Assembly: GCA_026004795.1 (NCBI GenBank) | Contig: BPJV01000001.1 | Span: 248,001 to 312,000, forward strand | Length of the DNA: 64,000 bases | Direction: 5' to 3' | DNA from: Pirellulaceae bacterium | GTDB lineage: Bacteria; Planctomycetota; Planctomycetia; Pirellulales; Pirellulaceae | Part shown: piece by piece, positions 28,547 to 37,612 of the stretch | Layout of the letters: every line of letters starts with the position of its first letter | How positions within the stretch are numbered: the stretch's first letter is position 1 | The notes under the pieces: model-generated | Told to the model about the DNA's origin: nothing | Seen by the model: the letters and a program-made list of their open reading frames with translations, nothing else | Databases searched by the model: none | Made by a program: the position numbers and the translations under genes

Positions 28547-28645
28547 TTGGCCTTGGTGGCTGGTTGCCACCGGAAAGGGCGAACGATCGCTGCCTCGATG
28601 AGCCGCGGATGGCCCCGGCATGCCACCTGTGGGGGACGATGGATC

Positions 28646-29050
28646 ATGGTTACACCAGAAGTGGAACGTCGACTGGTTGACGCCGCCATCGAAATGCGTC
28701 AGCGTGCCTACGCTCCCTACAGCGCCTACCGCGTGGGGGCTGCGGTGTTTGCCGGCGACAACTATCCCCTGTTTGTCGGCTGCAACGTGGAAAATGCTTC
28801 CTATGGCTTGACGGTGTGTGCCGAACGCAATGCGGTGGCCGCCATGATCGGTGGCGGAGCCAGCCAGGTGTTGGCGATCGCTGTCGCCACAGAGGATGGG
28901 GCTAGTCCGTGCGGCGCTTGCCGTCAGGTGCTGGCTGAATTCGGCCAGCAAGCTATCGTGCTCCGCGTGGCCACGGCGTCCGGCCGTATCGTTCACCGAC
29001 ACACGATGGCGGAGCTATTGCCAGATTGCTTTCGATCGCATGAGCAATGA
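28646..29050 (+). CDS. cdd: Cytidine deaminase
   Basis: A 134-residue homotetrameric-type cytidine deaminase, the usual length. It deaminates cytidine and deoxycytidine in pyrimidine salvage. Zinc ligands and the catalytic Glu are in VCAERNAVAAM and SPCGACRQVLAEF; the substrate-binding GCNVENASYGLT is present. ATG 28646 is preceded by GGGGA at a good distance. The frame is open upstream but without homology. Its stop overlaps the start of the next gene by 11 bases. Confidence 0.95.
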   Translation: MVTPEVERRLVDAAIEMRQRAYAPYSAYRVGAAVFAGDNYPLFVGCNVENASYGLTVCAERNAVAAMIGGGASQVLAIAVATEDGASPCGACRQVLAEFGQQAIVLRVATASGRIVHRHTMAELLPDCFRSHEQ

Positions 29051-30638
29051 CATGCAACGTGCAAAGTCGGCGCAGAAAACACCTGCATGGCATTCCGTAG
29101 TTCAGGCCCTGTGGCACAACGCACAGCATGCCCCCCATCGTCCCGCCATCGCTGTCGCCGCCCACGAAGGGGAAGAGGCCGCCGCATGGACCTGGGCCGA
29201 TCTGGCGGCCGCCGTAGCGGCTCTGGTCGAGCAATGGCGCGATGAGGGAATCGTCCAAGGGGATCGCATCGTAACAGCGCTGCCCAACTCGCTGGGCTGG
29301 GTTGTGCGAGATTTGGCCTGCCACACGTTAGGGGCCATTCATGTTACCCTCGACGCACGGCTAGCGACGACTGCCATCCAGCGCCTGATAGATCGCGTGG
29401 AACCCCGCGCGGCCCTTGTGGGAAACGAGGACGATGTGGCCGCGGTCACGGCCGACTGGAGACACGCCGGCCGGCTTCAGCCCTGGCGGGCGCGAGAGAT
29501 GGCCCGCCTAAGCCGTTTGATATCGCCAGACGCTCCCGCATCCCTGCTGTTTACTTCCGGAAGCTCGGGAGAACCCAAAGGAGTCGTGTTAAGCCACCGA
29601 AATCTGTTGGCCAGCGCGGTGGCGAAACTCGATGCTTCGCCGCAGTCCGGCGATGACGTCCGCCTGACGGTGTTGCCGTTTGCTCATGCCTTTGCCCGCA
29701 CGTGCGAGCTGTCGACCTGGCTGTTGACTTCTGGGCGACTCGTTCTCTGCTGCAATTGGGAAGAACTGCTCGCGCACGCTTCGGTGTGGCAACCGACGAT
29801 CCTGAACCTGGTTCCCTATTTGGCTGAACAGCTGGCGGACGTGTTGGACGATGAACCAACACGGTTGGGCAGGCGGTTAAGAATGCTCAACGTCGGCGGC
29901 GCGGCCGTCAGCGAACGGCTATTTGCACGTCTGCAGGCCCACGGCCTGGCGCCGGTTCAAGGCTATGGTTTGACCGAAGCGGCTCCCTGTGTCTGTGCCA
30001 ATCGTTTCGGCTCGCAACGGCCCGGGGTGATCGGTCCGCCCGTGCTGAACACGGAGATTCGTTTGAGTGAAGATGGCGAACTGTGGGTGCGCGGCCCTCA
30101 AGTCATGCTGGGTTATTGGCGCGACCCGCGGGCGACCAGTGAAACGATCGTCGATGGCTGGTTGCGCACCGGTGACCTGGCCGATGTCGACTCCGCGGGA
30201 GATTACCGAATCATGGGACGGCGAAGCGAACGCTTCAAACTATCGACCGGGCTTTTCGTCGATCCGGCGGCGATTGAGCAACAATTGTTAAAGGACCCGT
30301 GGATCGAACAGGCAGTTGTTGTGGGGGAAAACCAACCTTCGATCACGGCGTGGATATGGCCTGCATGGGAACGCTTGCCCGCCGTGTGGAGGAAGCGAAG
30401 CGCAATCGGTGAAACGATGTTCGATGCGCATCGGTTGGCCCAAGCATTGCGCAACCGCATGCAAATCGATGCCGAGCATTGGCCGCATTACTGGATTCCA
30501 CGCCATATCCAGCTATTGCCACGACGTCTTAGCCAAGAAGATGGGTTGCTCACTGCCAAAGGAACACCGCGCCGGCCGCAAATCGCCGCTTGGTTGCAAA
30601 CACTCTCGCCTGCCCACGTATCCTCGGGCGAGGCATGA
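29040..30638 (+). CDS. AMP-dependent acyl ligase (acyl-CoA synthetase family)
   Basis: A 532-residue ANL-superfamily enzyme that activates a carboxylate with ATP. Order: the P-loop-like motif SLLFTSGSSGEPKGVVLSHR (A3), LPFAHAFARTCELS, GGAAVSERLFAR (A4/A5 region), VQGYGLTEAAP (A5), GWLRTGDLAD (A7) and GRRSERFKLSTG (A8). The C-terminal catalytic Lys region reads EDGLLTAKGTPRR, near the end as expected. It resembles long-chain acyl-CoA synthetases more than aryl ligases, but the substrate is not determined. ATG 29040 overlaps the cdd stop by 11 bases, so translation is probably coupled. An alternative start is the ATG at 29052. Confidence 0.88.
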   Translation: MSNDMQRAKSAQKTPAWHSVVQALWHNAQHAPHRPAIAVAAHEGEEAAAWTWADLAAAVAALVEQWRDEGIVQGDRIVTALPNSLGWVVRDLACHTLGAIHVTLDARLATTAIQRLIDRVEPRAALVGNEDDVAAVTADWRHAGRLQPWRAREMARLSRLISPDAPASLLFTSGSSGEPKGVVLSHRNLLASAVAKLDASPQSGDDVRLTVLPFAHAFARTCELSTWLLTSGRLVLCCNWEELLAHASVWQPTILNLVPYLAEQLADVLDDEPTRLGRRLRMLNVGGAAVSERLFARLQAHGLAPVQGYGLTEAAPCVCANRFGSQRPGVIGPPVLNTEIRLSEDGELWVRGPQVMLGYWRDPRATSETIVDGWLRTGDLADVDSAGDYRIMGRRSERFKLSTGLFVDPAAIEQQLLKDPWIEQAVVVGENQPSITAWIWPAWERLPAVWRKRSAIGETMFDAHRLAQALRNRMQIDAEHWPHYWIPRHIQLLPRRLSQEDGLLTAKGTPRRPQIAAWLQTLSPAHVSSGEA

Positions 30639-30846
30639 CAGATGTCCGGTCACACGTCGAAACCGACTGACCGGAAGACTGGACGATCATTGGGCGGACA
30701 GCCTTACCAGCCATCGCGTTCGGCCTCGCCAGCCTCTATAATGACGATGGTCGCTCGCATGGAACGGCCTCGAGGCAAGCCGGCACGGTGCGTGAGCTGC
30801 CTCGATCGCCCATTTCCGCACCTGTTTTTTCCTGGTGGATTCCACG

Positions 30847-31398
30847 ATGCATGACGATTTTATTGAATTTGTGCGGCGACCTTCACAAGAGACTTTCTTG
30901 GCGGTACGCCAGCAACTGCTGGAGTCCGAGGAGTTCGATCCTACCGATGATGCGTTGCATCGGATCGACCGCTTGCTGTTTGAGGAGCGATACGAGGAAG
31001 CAGGCCAGGCCATCGCCGAAGCGATGCCGAATTTTCTCCTCAGTCCCCGGATGCACCTGATGATCGCCTATCTCGCCGAAAAGCAAAATGATGAAGAGGC
31101 CCGCGATACCGAACGGTATATCGCGTCAGCGTGTTGCGCGGGTATCGAATCAACCGGCGACGGGACCATGGAGTCTCCGTATCGGGTAATGCGACCGGCC
31201 GACGAATACGACATGCTCGATTTTCTGGGGCTGGAGTTCAAGAACCAAGCGATGGTGGCAGATGGCCAACGACGTTTGGATGTCATTCATTGCGCCGACG
31301 GAACCCAAGTGTTCTTCGATATCACGGAATTGGTGAGTCCCGAGGACGGAGTAAGCGAGTTCACCTACGAGCCGCATGATGACGGACACGAGGATTGA
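30847..31398 (+). CDS. Acidic protein of unknown function
   Basis: A 183-residue soluble, strongly acidic protein from ATG 30847 (a GTG lies four codons upstream). The N-terminal 80 residues are helical with TPR-like spacing (FLAVRQQLLESEEFD, RIDRLLFEERYEEAGQAIAEAM, RMHLMIAYLAEKQNDEEA). The second half is beta-rich, with GTMESPYRVMRPADEYDML and RLDVIHCADGTQVFFDITELV. No enzyme motif is visible and the family is not recognised. A TATAAT sequence at 30737-30742, about 105 bases before the start, may be a -10 element without a clear -35. Confidence 0.7.
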   Translation: MHDDFIEFVRRPSQETFLAVRQQLLESEEFDPTDDALHRIDRLLFEERYEEAGQAIAEAMPNFLLSPRMHLMIAYLAEKQNDEEARDTERYIASACCAGIESTGDGTMESPYRVMRPADEYDMLDFLGLEFKNQAMVADGQRRLDVIHCADGTQVFFDITELVSPEDGVSEFTYEPHDDGHED

Positions 31399-31635
31399 CG
31401 CTCGGTGGCCCAGGATGAAGCCGCGGTATGGGAGCCGACAAGGTGGCTGCCTCACCTGGCGGGGTGGCTCGTAGCAGCGAGCGACTGGCGGCGACTCGAT
31501 TCACGCTATTGTTCTGCCGCTGCGAGTGGCGAACAAGCCGTTCCGCTGCGCCGGCCTAACGCTCTCATTAAAACGCCGTGTCGGTCGCCGTGGGCATCTG
31601 CACGGTGTTTGGTTCACTTTCCCACGCTGGTCCAC

Positions 31636-32310
31636 TCATGTTGTCTCGGGAATGATGCCTCGTTGTTGCAGGTAGTCGACAACCTGCCCGGCCAGTTGCT
31701 GCGGTGGGAGCGAAGCGCCCGATACGGTCAGTTCGGGAGATTCAGGCGGCTCGTAAGGGTCATCGATTCCCGTGAAATGACTGAGCTTTCCTGCGCGGGC
31801 CAGCTTGTACAGCCCTTTGGGATCGCGTTGCTCACACACCTCCAAGGGAGTATCAACAAATACTTCGATAAACGCCTCTTCTCCACAATGTTGCGCTACC
31901 CAACGTCGTACGCGTTGCCGGTCGCGGCGATAGGGACTGACGAACGCTGTCAACACGATCAATCCCGCCGATGCCATCAACTGAGCCACCGCCCCGATGC
32001 GGCGGATATTCTCTTCGCGATCCATCGGGGCGAAACCGAGGCCGAAACGACGAGCAAACTCTTCTCCGTGTTCCTCCAGCAAGAGATTGGGACCAGCACA
32101 CAGGCCATGCCGAATATTGTCTCCGTCGAGCAAAAACGTGTGGACCCCGCGCTGGTGTAGCGTCACATCGACGGCTCCCGCCAAGGTGCTTTTCCCTGAG
32201 CCACTGAGCCCTGTGAACCATACCACGGCGCCCCGGTGCCCCATGAGCGACTCTCTCGCGGCCTGGTCCAGCGCGTGTTGGTGCCAAACTACATAGGGGT
32301 CATCGGTCAT
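31636..32310 (-). CDS. cysC: Adenylylsulfate (APS) kinase
   Basis: A 224-residue APS kinase that phosphorylates adenosine 5'-phosphosulfate to PAPS in sulfate assimilation. Motifs: P-loop [39 protein letters not shown], and the lid segment [18 protein letters not shown] with [12 protein letters not shown]. The start is set at ATG 32310 because GGAGA lies five bases upstream, within the longer frame that begins at 32322. The ATP sulfurylase genes cysD/cysN are not in the window. A long antisense frame (31405-32160) is a shadow of this gene. Confidence 0.95.
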   Translation of the reverse strand: MTDDPYVVWHQHALDQAARESLMGHRGAVVWFTGLSGSGKSTLAGAVDVTLHQRGVHTFLLDGDNIRHGLCAGPNLLLEEHGEEFARRFGLGFAPMDREENIRRIGAVAQLMASAGLIVLTAFVSPYRRDRQRVRRWVAQHCGEEAFIEVFVDTPLEVCEQRDPKGLYKLARAGKLSHFTGIDDPYEPPESPELTVSGASLPPQQLAGQVVDYLQQRGIIPETT

Positions 32311-32404
32311 CGAATTCTCCATGATCGGCGTCTATCGCCAGTGCTGGCAGATCCTGTCGGGTTACATGAAGAACAAGGATCGCAGGCAATCGTTTCGCGC
32401 CGCT

Positions 32405-34279
32405 TTACTGATTGTCTTCACCTAACGTTACTTGCAATTGCAATGAACGCCCCTCCCGCTCGATCGTGACTTCGACCGTGTCGCCTGGCTTCTTGGTGGC
32501 CAGAAAGCTGAGGAGCTCCTCGATCGATTCGGTCTTCTTATCATCGAGCCCGAGGATTCGATCCCCGACGCGCATCCCTGCCTGTGCAGCAGGACTATCG
32601 GGCATTGACAGTGAAGAGACGACCGGGAAGCGAGCATCCGCGTCGAGTTGAATGCCCAGGATGGCTCGCCTCTGCGGCGCCGGGGAAGCCCTACGCATGC
32701 GGGACCGTCCTACATCGGCAATGGAGTTGTTCTCCAGATACTGGGGCCGCTGCGAACTAGTTGCCAGCTCGGTCACCACCGCGGTCACCAAGTCGGCAAT
32801 GCGGACCATGCCATCGAAGTCGATCTTTTCCACGTCATCGCTGGGGCGATGGTAATCGTTGTGCAAGCCAGTGAAAAAATGAAAGACGGGAACCCCAACT
32901 TCGTAGAAGCTGGAGTGATCGCTGGGCCCGCGACCGGCTGCCTGTTTGGCGAGCGGTATGCGGCCGGCATTGAGACGATCGACAAGCTGGTCGAACCCGA
33001 CCGCGGTCCCCGTACCGAATACCGTAAGCGATTGACCCTCCAGTCTCCCCACCATGTCCATGTTGACCATGGCGACCGTTTTCTCCAGCGGCCACCGAGG
33101 ATGGCGCACGTAATATTTGCTTCCCAACAGTCCGCGTTCTTCTGCCGAGAAGGCCATGAACAGAATCGTCCGCCGGTTCTCTGCCGACATCGCTGCCAAT
33201 CGACGCGCCACTTCCAGTAACATCGTGGTGCCCGAGGCGTTATCGTCGGCTCCATTGTGGACGGCGATGGTGCCGGGCGCTAGCGAACCACGACCTCCCA
33301 TCCCCACGTGGTCGTAATGCGCGCCCACGACGACGAACTCCTCGGCCAAAGTACCGCTGCCCGGCAGTTCCCCGATGACGTTCTTGGCGGGAATTTTCGT
33401 CTCTTCCAAGGCCACTTCGCCCGCTACGCTAGTCCCCACCAACACCTGGCTTCGGGGACGCAGATCGGTATCGATGGCTGCCTCCAATTCCGACAGTGAC
33501 GTGCCCAAGCAATTGCGGATCAACGGCTCGATAACGCTTCGCGTGCAAAAAACTGTGGGTATCCGATCCCCCCTCCCTTCTCCCGCCCCATCGGTCGGTA
33601 AAAGTGCGTCCTCGGTCTGCTGTGCCGTAGCTTGGTCGTTAACCAAAATCATCGCTGCCGCATGGTGGAGAGCAGCATTTAGTTCTTTAGCTGCAAAATA
33701 AGCGTACTGCGAGTTTTCGGTCCCATTGAAGGGACTTTGAGGGTCGTCCTGCTGGGGTTCCTTGCGCAGTACAATCACCACTTTGCCGGTGACATCGATC
33801 CCAGCATAGTCGTCATAACCAAGGTCCGGTGCTGTGATCCCGAAGCCAGCGAAAACCAACGGGCCAGAAAACGTGCCATTGGCTCCCAATGCCAATGGTT
33901 GAAAAGATTCGCCCAACACGGGGCGCTGCGTGCCGTCGGGACTGTCGATGTGGAGATAGTTGTGCTGGACATCGAGCGGTGCTAACGGGCCGGGGATGTC
34001 GAAGGTTTGATAGGGAGTGCCATCGAAAGCATCGACGCGTAGTCCGGCGGTCGCGAATTGTTCGGCCAGGTATTCGGCAGCTAGATCGATTCCAGCGGAT
34101 CCAACGTCACGCCCCTGCAGCGAATCGGAAGCCAGGTAGCCCAGGTCCGCTTGCATGCGCGTCTTGACGGCGACTGCCAAGTCCTCTGGCCAGGCGACAG
34201 AAGGGAGACCACTCACCACGGAAATGACAAACAGAAGGGCGAGTTTTCTCACCCCAGCCCCGTGTTGCCCACTACGCAT
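32405..34279 (-). CDS. Secreted M28 zinc peptidase with PA insertion and C-terminal PDZ domain
   Basis: A 624-residue exported aminopeptidase-like protein starting at ATG 34279 (GGAAAG just upstream); the signal peptide is VRKLALLFVISVVSGLPSVAW. A PA-type lid is inserted between the first strand region and the catalytic core (LVFAGFGITAPDLGYDDYAG). The di-zinc M28 ligands are in VGAHYDHVG, GADDNASGTT, FSAEERGL, VNMDMVGRL and HRPSDD. A PDZ domain closes the protein (ILGIQLDADARFPVV, GMRVGDRILGLD). The enzyme probably removes N-terminal residues from peptides in the periplasm or outside the cell, with the PDZ domain binding substrate C termini. Planctomycetes often have M28-PDZ fusions. Confidence 0.9.
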   Translation of the reverse strand: MRSGQHGAGVRKLALLFVISVVSGLPSVAWPEDLAVAVKTRMQADLGYLASDSLQGRDVGSAGIDLAAEYLAEQFATAGLRVDAFDGTPYQTFDIPGPLAPLDVQHNYLHIDSPDGTQRPVLGESFQPLALGANGTFSGPLVFAGFGITAPDLGYDDYAGIDVTGKVVIVLRKEPQQDDPQSPFNGTENSQYAYFAAKELNAALHHAAAMILVNDQATAQQTEDALLPTDGAGEGRGDRIPTVFCTRSVIEPLIRNCLGTSLSELEAAIDTDLRPRSQVLVGTSVAGEVALEETKIPAKNVIGELPGSGTLAEEFVVVGAHYDHVGMGGRGSLAPGTIAVHNGADDNASGTTMLLEVARRLAAMSAENRRTILFMAFSAEERGLLGSKYYVRHPRWPLEKTVAMVNMDMVGRLEGQSLTVFGTGTAVGFDQLVDRLNAGRIPLAKQAAGRGPSDHSSFYEVGVPVFHFFTGLHNDYHRPSDDVEKIDFDGMVRIADLVTAVVTELATSSQRPQYLENNSIADVGRSRMRRASPAPQRRAILGIQLDADARFPVVSSLSMPDSPAAQAGMRVGDRILGLDDKKTESIEELLSFLATKKPGDTVEVTIEREGRSLQLQVTLGEDNQ

Positions 34280-34457
34280 CTTTCCATCCCACCATGACGA
34301 TCTAACCATGAATTCTCCATCATCGATCGCTTCTGGAGAATATGTTTTTACGATCTTTCAGTCTACGCGATCTAGAAGGCTGTTGGCAGAGGTAGAGTCG
34401 GCGAAATATCGAGTCCCAGCCATCGCTGTTCCCTGAATCGACAACCGGGAACGCTGC

Positions 34458-35582
34458 CTACGGAAGCGTCAAGTGGATCAGTCCCCTGGGGTGGTGGCAC
34501 AGGCATCTCAGGTAGGATTCTTCCGAATGGGTACGACCGATGGTGCAGCAGCAGTTGAACTGTTCGATGTCGCGGTTCGATGCCAGGGGAAAGCGACCGG
34601 TTACCGTTCGCCCCAATGGGAGGCCCGCGAAGCCCGCCGCTTCAGGGCGAGTTTGCGGGTCGATCAGCCGGAATCGCTTCAACACAGGATCGCACGAATT
34701 GTAATAGTTGACCACTCGATCGCACTGTCGCAAGGCGAGTTCGAATTCACCGTTGGGACGCAAGGCATCGCGGTCGAAGGCGGGGGCAAGCCACGTGACG
34801 TGGACACGTCTTTCGGGAGGCTTTCCTGACAGTCGGTAGGGGCCCCAACTACCGCCCGCATCCAGATGCAGGGCTCCTGCAGTGATCGCCCCGCCGAAGC
34901 TGAATCCGATCAGCCCCACCGATTGGCTGGCCGGCAACTGACGCAGCAACGTGGCCAGCACAAAGGCCTCAAAGTCCAGGCGTGCCGCTTTGGCGTAGAT
35001 ATCCTTGATCACGCCATGGTCCCGAGCACTGGGCCACGAATAAATGATGAATCGCATCGCCGGCGGATCAAACTCCCGCATGCGTTGATAAACCAGCAGG
35101 CCACGTGATCGAGCGACTGTGTCTTCGGTCCAGTTGCCATGGACATAAACGATCGTCCGAGGCCCCCCAGCGGCCGAACTATCGAGGGAAGTGTTCGTCA
35201 AATCCTGCAACAGATCCTCGTATGTTGTGGTTTCCCAGCGGCAGCCGATCATGCGGCGAACCGCCAGGCGAGATTCCATCACCTGACACGTCTCTGGATG
35301 GCAACGCGTGCTGAATTCCCACACGGTGTCGTCGGGGTGCACGAGCGTGGCAGTCGAAATGTCCTCCGCCAGCGGACTCGTCTCGGTCTGCGCCTGGGCG
35401 ACCAATACGCCGAAGAAGATACAGGCCCACCCCAACACCCATCCGAGTCCCCTTGCCCACCAATTCCCGCGGTGCCTCGAACCGAACATGGCCAGCAGGG
35501 CACCTGCTCTGGTGGGCGATCCACTGGCCTTACGACCGGACCAGCGCTGGTTGGTGTTGGGCGTTGTCAAAAGCGAGCTCAT
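34458..35582 (-). CDS. Exported alpha/beta-hydrolase fold protein
   Basis: The most likely start is ATG 35582, giving 374 residues; the frame is open to 35753 and ATG 35684 is an alternative. An N-terminal membrane segment (GLGWVLGWACIFFGVLVAQAQ) implies export. The alpha/beta hydrolase core shows the oxyanion strand TIVYVHGNW and the nucleophile elbow GLIGFSFGGAITAGA with Ser in G-F-S-F-G, followed by HLDAGG and the C-terminal HHPRGLIHLTLP with candidate catalytic His residues. The length and DUF900-like layout suggest an esterase or lipase with unknown substrate. It is convergent with nothing; the divergent lipoprotein gene begins about 250 bases away. Confidence 0.75.
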   Translation of the reverse strand: MSSLLTTPNTNQRWSGRKASGSPTRAGALLAMFGSRHRGNWWARGLGWVLGWACIFFGVLVAQAQTETSPLAEDISTATLVHPDDTVWEFSTRCHPETCQVMESRLAVRRMIGCRWETTTYEDLLQDLTNTSLDSSAAGGPRTIVYVHGNWTEDTVARSRGLLVYQRMREFDPPAMRFIIYSWPSARDHGVIKDIYAKAARLDFEAFVLATLLRQLPASQSVGLIGFSFGGAITAGALHLDAGGSWGPYRLSGKPPERRVHVTWLAPAFDRDALRPNGEFELALRQCDRVVNYYNSCDPVLKRFRLIDPQTRPEAAGFAGLPLGRTVTGRFPLASNRDIEQFNCCCTIGRTHSEESYLRCLCHHPRGLIHLTLP

Positions 35583-35832
35583 CGAGGTGTCTCTGCCAAT
35601 GTCCAGGGATGGGAAGTTTGTCGATCGTACGCAGTGTGAGGATCGTATCGAACCCGAACTCCGTGTCGAGAGATTGGTGGTCATCCCGTGTATCGGATGT
35701 ACGAGACGGAGCACACGAAGTTGTTGCCTTTTTTCATCATGTTTCGTTTGCACATCGTGTGACGCGCTGTAGAGTTCTGCGGGTGGAATCTGTTTCTCCC
35801 GTTGACGAAGAGTTTCCTACAGGGGGTGTGCA

Positions 35833-36141
35833 ATGAAGAGGATGGTAATTATCGGATTGAGCTTGGCATTGTTAACCGGCTGCGGTCGTGGATGGCTGCC
35901 GTTGTATCGCGGGGCTCCCTGCCGAGGTTGCGGACTCCTGCCCAATCCCCTGCTGCGGCAACCGGCATCCTGTGCACCGTGCAATGAAGCGCAAGTGGGG
36001 TACGAATCCTACCCAGGAGAAGTCGTGGGGGGAGAGTATATCGAGGGCGAGTTGCCCCCGGGCGATTACTACGGCGGAATCGTTACCGAAGCTCCCGGAA
36101 CTCAAGAGTTGGCCCCTTTGCCTGCTCCAGCGAACAACTAA
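35833..36141 (+). CDS. Small lipoprotein
   Basis: A 102-residue protein with a lipoprotein signal (MKRMVIIGLSLALLTGC) and a lipobox ending in Cys at about residue 17. The mature part has six further Cys early on (CRGCGLL, CAPC among them), then a Gly/Glu/Tyr/Pro-rich tail ending in PLPAPANN. It is exported and likely anchored to a membrane. No family is recognised. GGGGG lies upstream of ATG 35833. Confidence 0.7.
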   Translation: MKRMVIIGLSLALLTGCGRGWLPLYRGAPCRGCGLLPNPLLRQPASCAPCNEAQVGYESYPGEVVGGEYIEGELPPGDYYGGIVTEAPGTQELAPLPAPANN

Positions 36142-36551
36142 CGGACGCTCCATTTCGATCATGCCTCCCCGTCTGGTGGCGCCGTCCGGCTGTCGCCACG
36201 GCGTCGGTGACCTGGGAATAGTCACCGACAAGCATGGCCGATGGAGACCGTCCATGCCTCGGCGCAACGAGCGGCCTCGCCAGTGAGCGCCCATCGTACC
36301 CGAGAGCTTTCCGCCATGAGGTCCACTACGGACGGCATCAGCGATTGGGTGGCGACACGCCTACTTGGCCGGCCAGCAAGGTCTCTGACGGCTCGTTTTT
36401 GACTCGCCCCATCCGTCGAATCACAATAGATGCATACCTAGAGATGACGCTCCTTCCGCTGCCGCATCGTCGCACGACGCCGTATCGGCCGGGGGAACGT
36501 CCAACGATCGACCAGAAGTACTGCATCGCTGGCTACTGAGCTGATTGAATC
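36142..36551. other. Intergenic region with nothing recognised
   Basis: About 410 bases. A short hairpin-like GTGAC...GTCAC sequence lies near 36207-36225. No gene, tRNA or strong promoter is seen. One short frame (36234-36539) reads as random and is not called. Confidence 0.5.
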
Positions 36552-37589
36552 ATGAACATCGCTTCTGTGAACCGCCGTAGGTGTATCACCACGTTAAGTC
36601 TAGGGATGGCCGCCGCGGTCATTCGCGGCACGGTGCGGGGACAGGCCGAAGTGGCTCCGGGAGAGGAAACGCCAACTTTCATCCAGTACACTTCCCCGAA
36701 GACGTTTCCGATGCACATCGGCGTGCGGATCGTCGCCGGTGATGGGGCGATGGTACGCACCAAAGCCATGACGGTTTTCCCCACGAATTGGCCCGAACAA
36801 CGGGTGGAGATTGTCGCCGCCAACGTCCCTCCACCACTGAACTATGAGATTCGTGAATTACCCGGTGGCAATCGGCAACTAGTGTTCACCGCCCTGCAAA
36901 TCCCACCATATTCCCAACTCGAGGCCTTGCTGCAGGTGTCGGTGCAGAAATGGCATGTTACTGGGCCCGAGGATCCTACGACTCTGGTCGCTCCACGGCG
37001 CATCGAACGTGAGCTGCGGAACTACCTCGGCAACAGCCCTTATATCGAAGCCGATTGTACCGAGATCCGAAATGTGGCGCGGGAGATCCAAGCCGAAAAC
37101 GCACTGACGGATTGGAACAAGGTCGAGTTGGTTTACGATTGGGTGCGAGAGAACATCACCTACGAACAGGGGGAATTGAAGACCGTGCGGCAAGCCATGC
37201 GCGATCGTGCCGGGGATTGCGAGGAGATGACCAGCATCTTTGTCGCGATCTGCCGCGCCCTGCGCATCCCCGCACGCATGGTTTGGGTCCCCAATCACTG
37301 CTACCCGGAATTCTATCTGGAATCCCCGGACGGCAGCGGATATTGGTTCCCTTGCCAGGTGGCCGGAACTCGCAGTTTTGGTTCCATGCCCGACTACCTG
37401 CCCATACTTCAGAAAGGGGACCGTTTCAAAATCCCTGAAAAACCGAAGCTTGAGCGCTACCTGGCTGATTACCTGGCAGCTCAAACGGTCGGTGGCAGGC
37501 AGGAACCGCAAGTCCAGTTCGTGCGCGAACTTCTTGGAGACCTGGCGCAGACTCCTCCCCCCGATCTCAACGGTATGGCCAACCCTTGA
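36552..37589 (+). CDS. Secreted transglutaminase-like protein
   Basis: A 345-residue exported protein. The N-terminal arginines and hydrophobic stretch (RRRCITTLSLGMAAAVIRG) resemble a Tat or Sec signal. The transglutaminase-like core is in the second half: VYDWVRENITYEQG, the catalytic Cys in DRAGDCEEMTSIFVAI, ALRIPARMVWV, and the His in NHCYPEFYLE. Such domains act as cysteine peptidases or transamidases; many bacterial ones are exported and of unknown substrate. The N-terminal half is beta-rich, and its strand pattern suggests an immunoglobulin-like domain. Residues PKLERYLADYLAAQ follow the core as a helical tail. It is convergent with the GTPase pair. Confidence 0.82.
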   Translation: MNIASVNRRRCITTLSLGMAAAVIRGTVRGQAEVAPGEETPTFIQYTSPKTFPMHIGVRIVAGDGAMVRTKAMTVFPTNWPEQRVEIVAANVPPPLNYEIRELPGGNRQLVFTALQIPPYSQLEALLQVSVQKWHVTGPEDPTTLVAPRRIERELRNYLGNSPYIEADCTEIRNVAREIQAENALTDWNKVELVYDWVRENITYEQGELKTVRQAMRDRAGDCEEMTSIFVAICRALRIPARMVWVPNHCYPEFYLESPDGSGYWFPCQVAGTRSFGSMPDYLPILQKGDRFKIPEKPKLERYLADYLAAQTVGGRQEPQVQFVRELLGDLAQTPPPDLNGMANP

Positions 37590-37612
37590 TCACCAGGTTG
37601 CCTACCCCTCCT

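Noticed and set aside
31405-32160. Long plus-strand ORF antisense to cysC
   Set aside because: The minus strand encodes a full APS kinase with P-loop and lid motifs; the plus frame has no family features.
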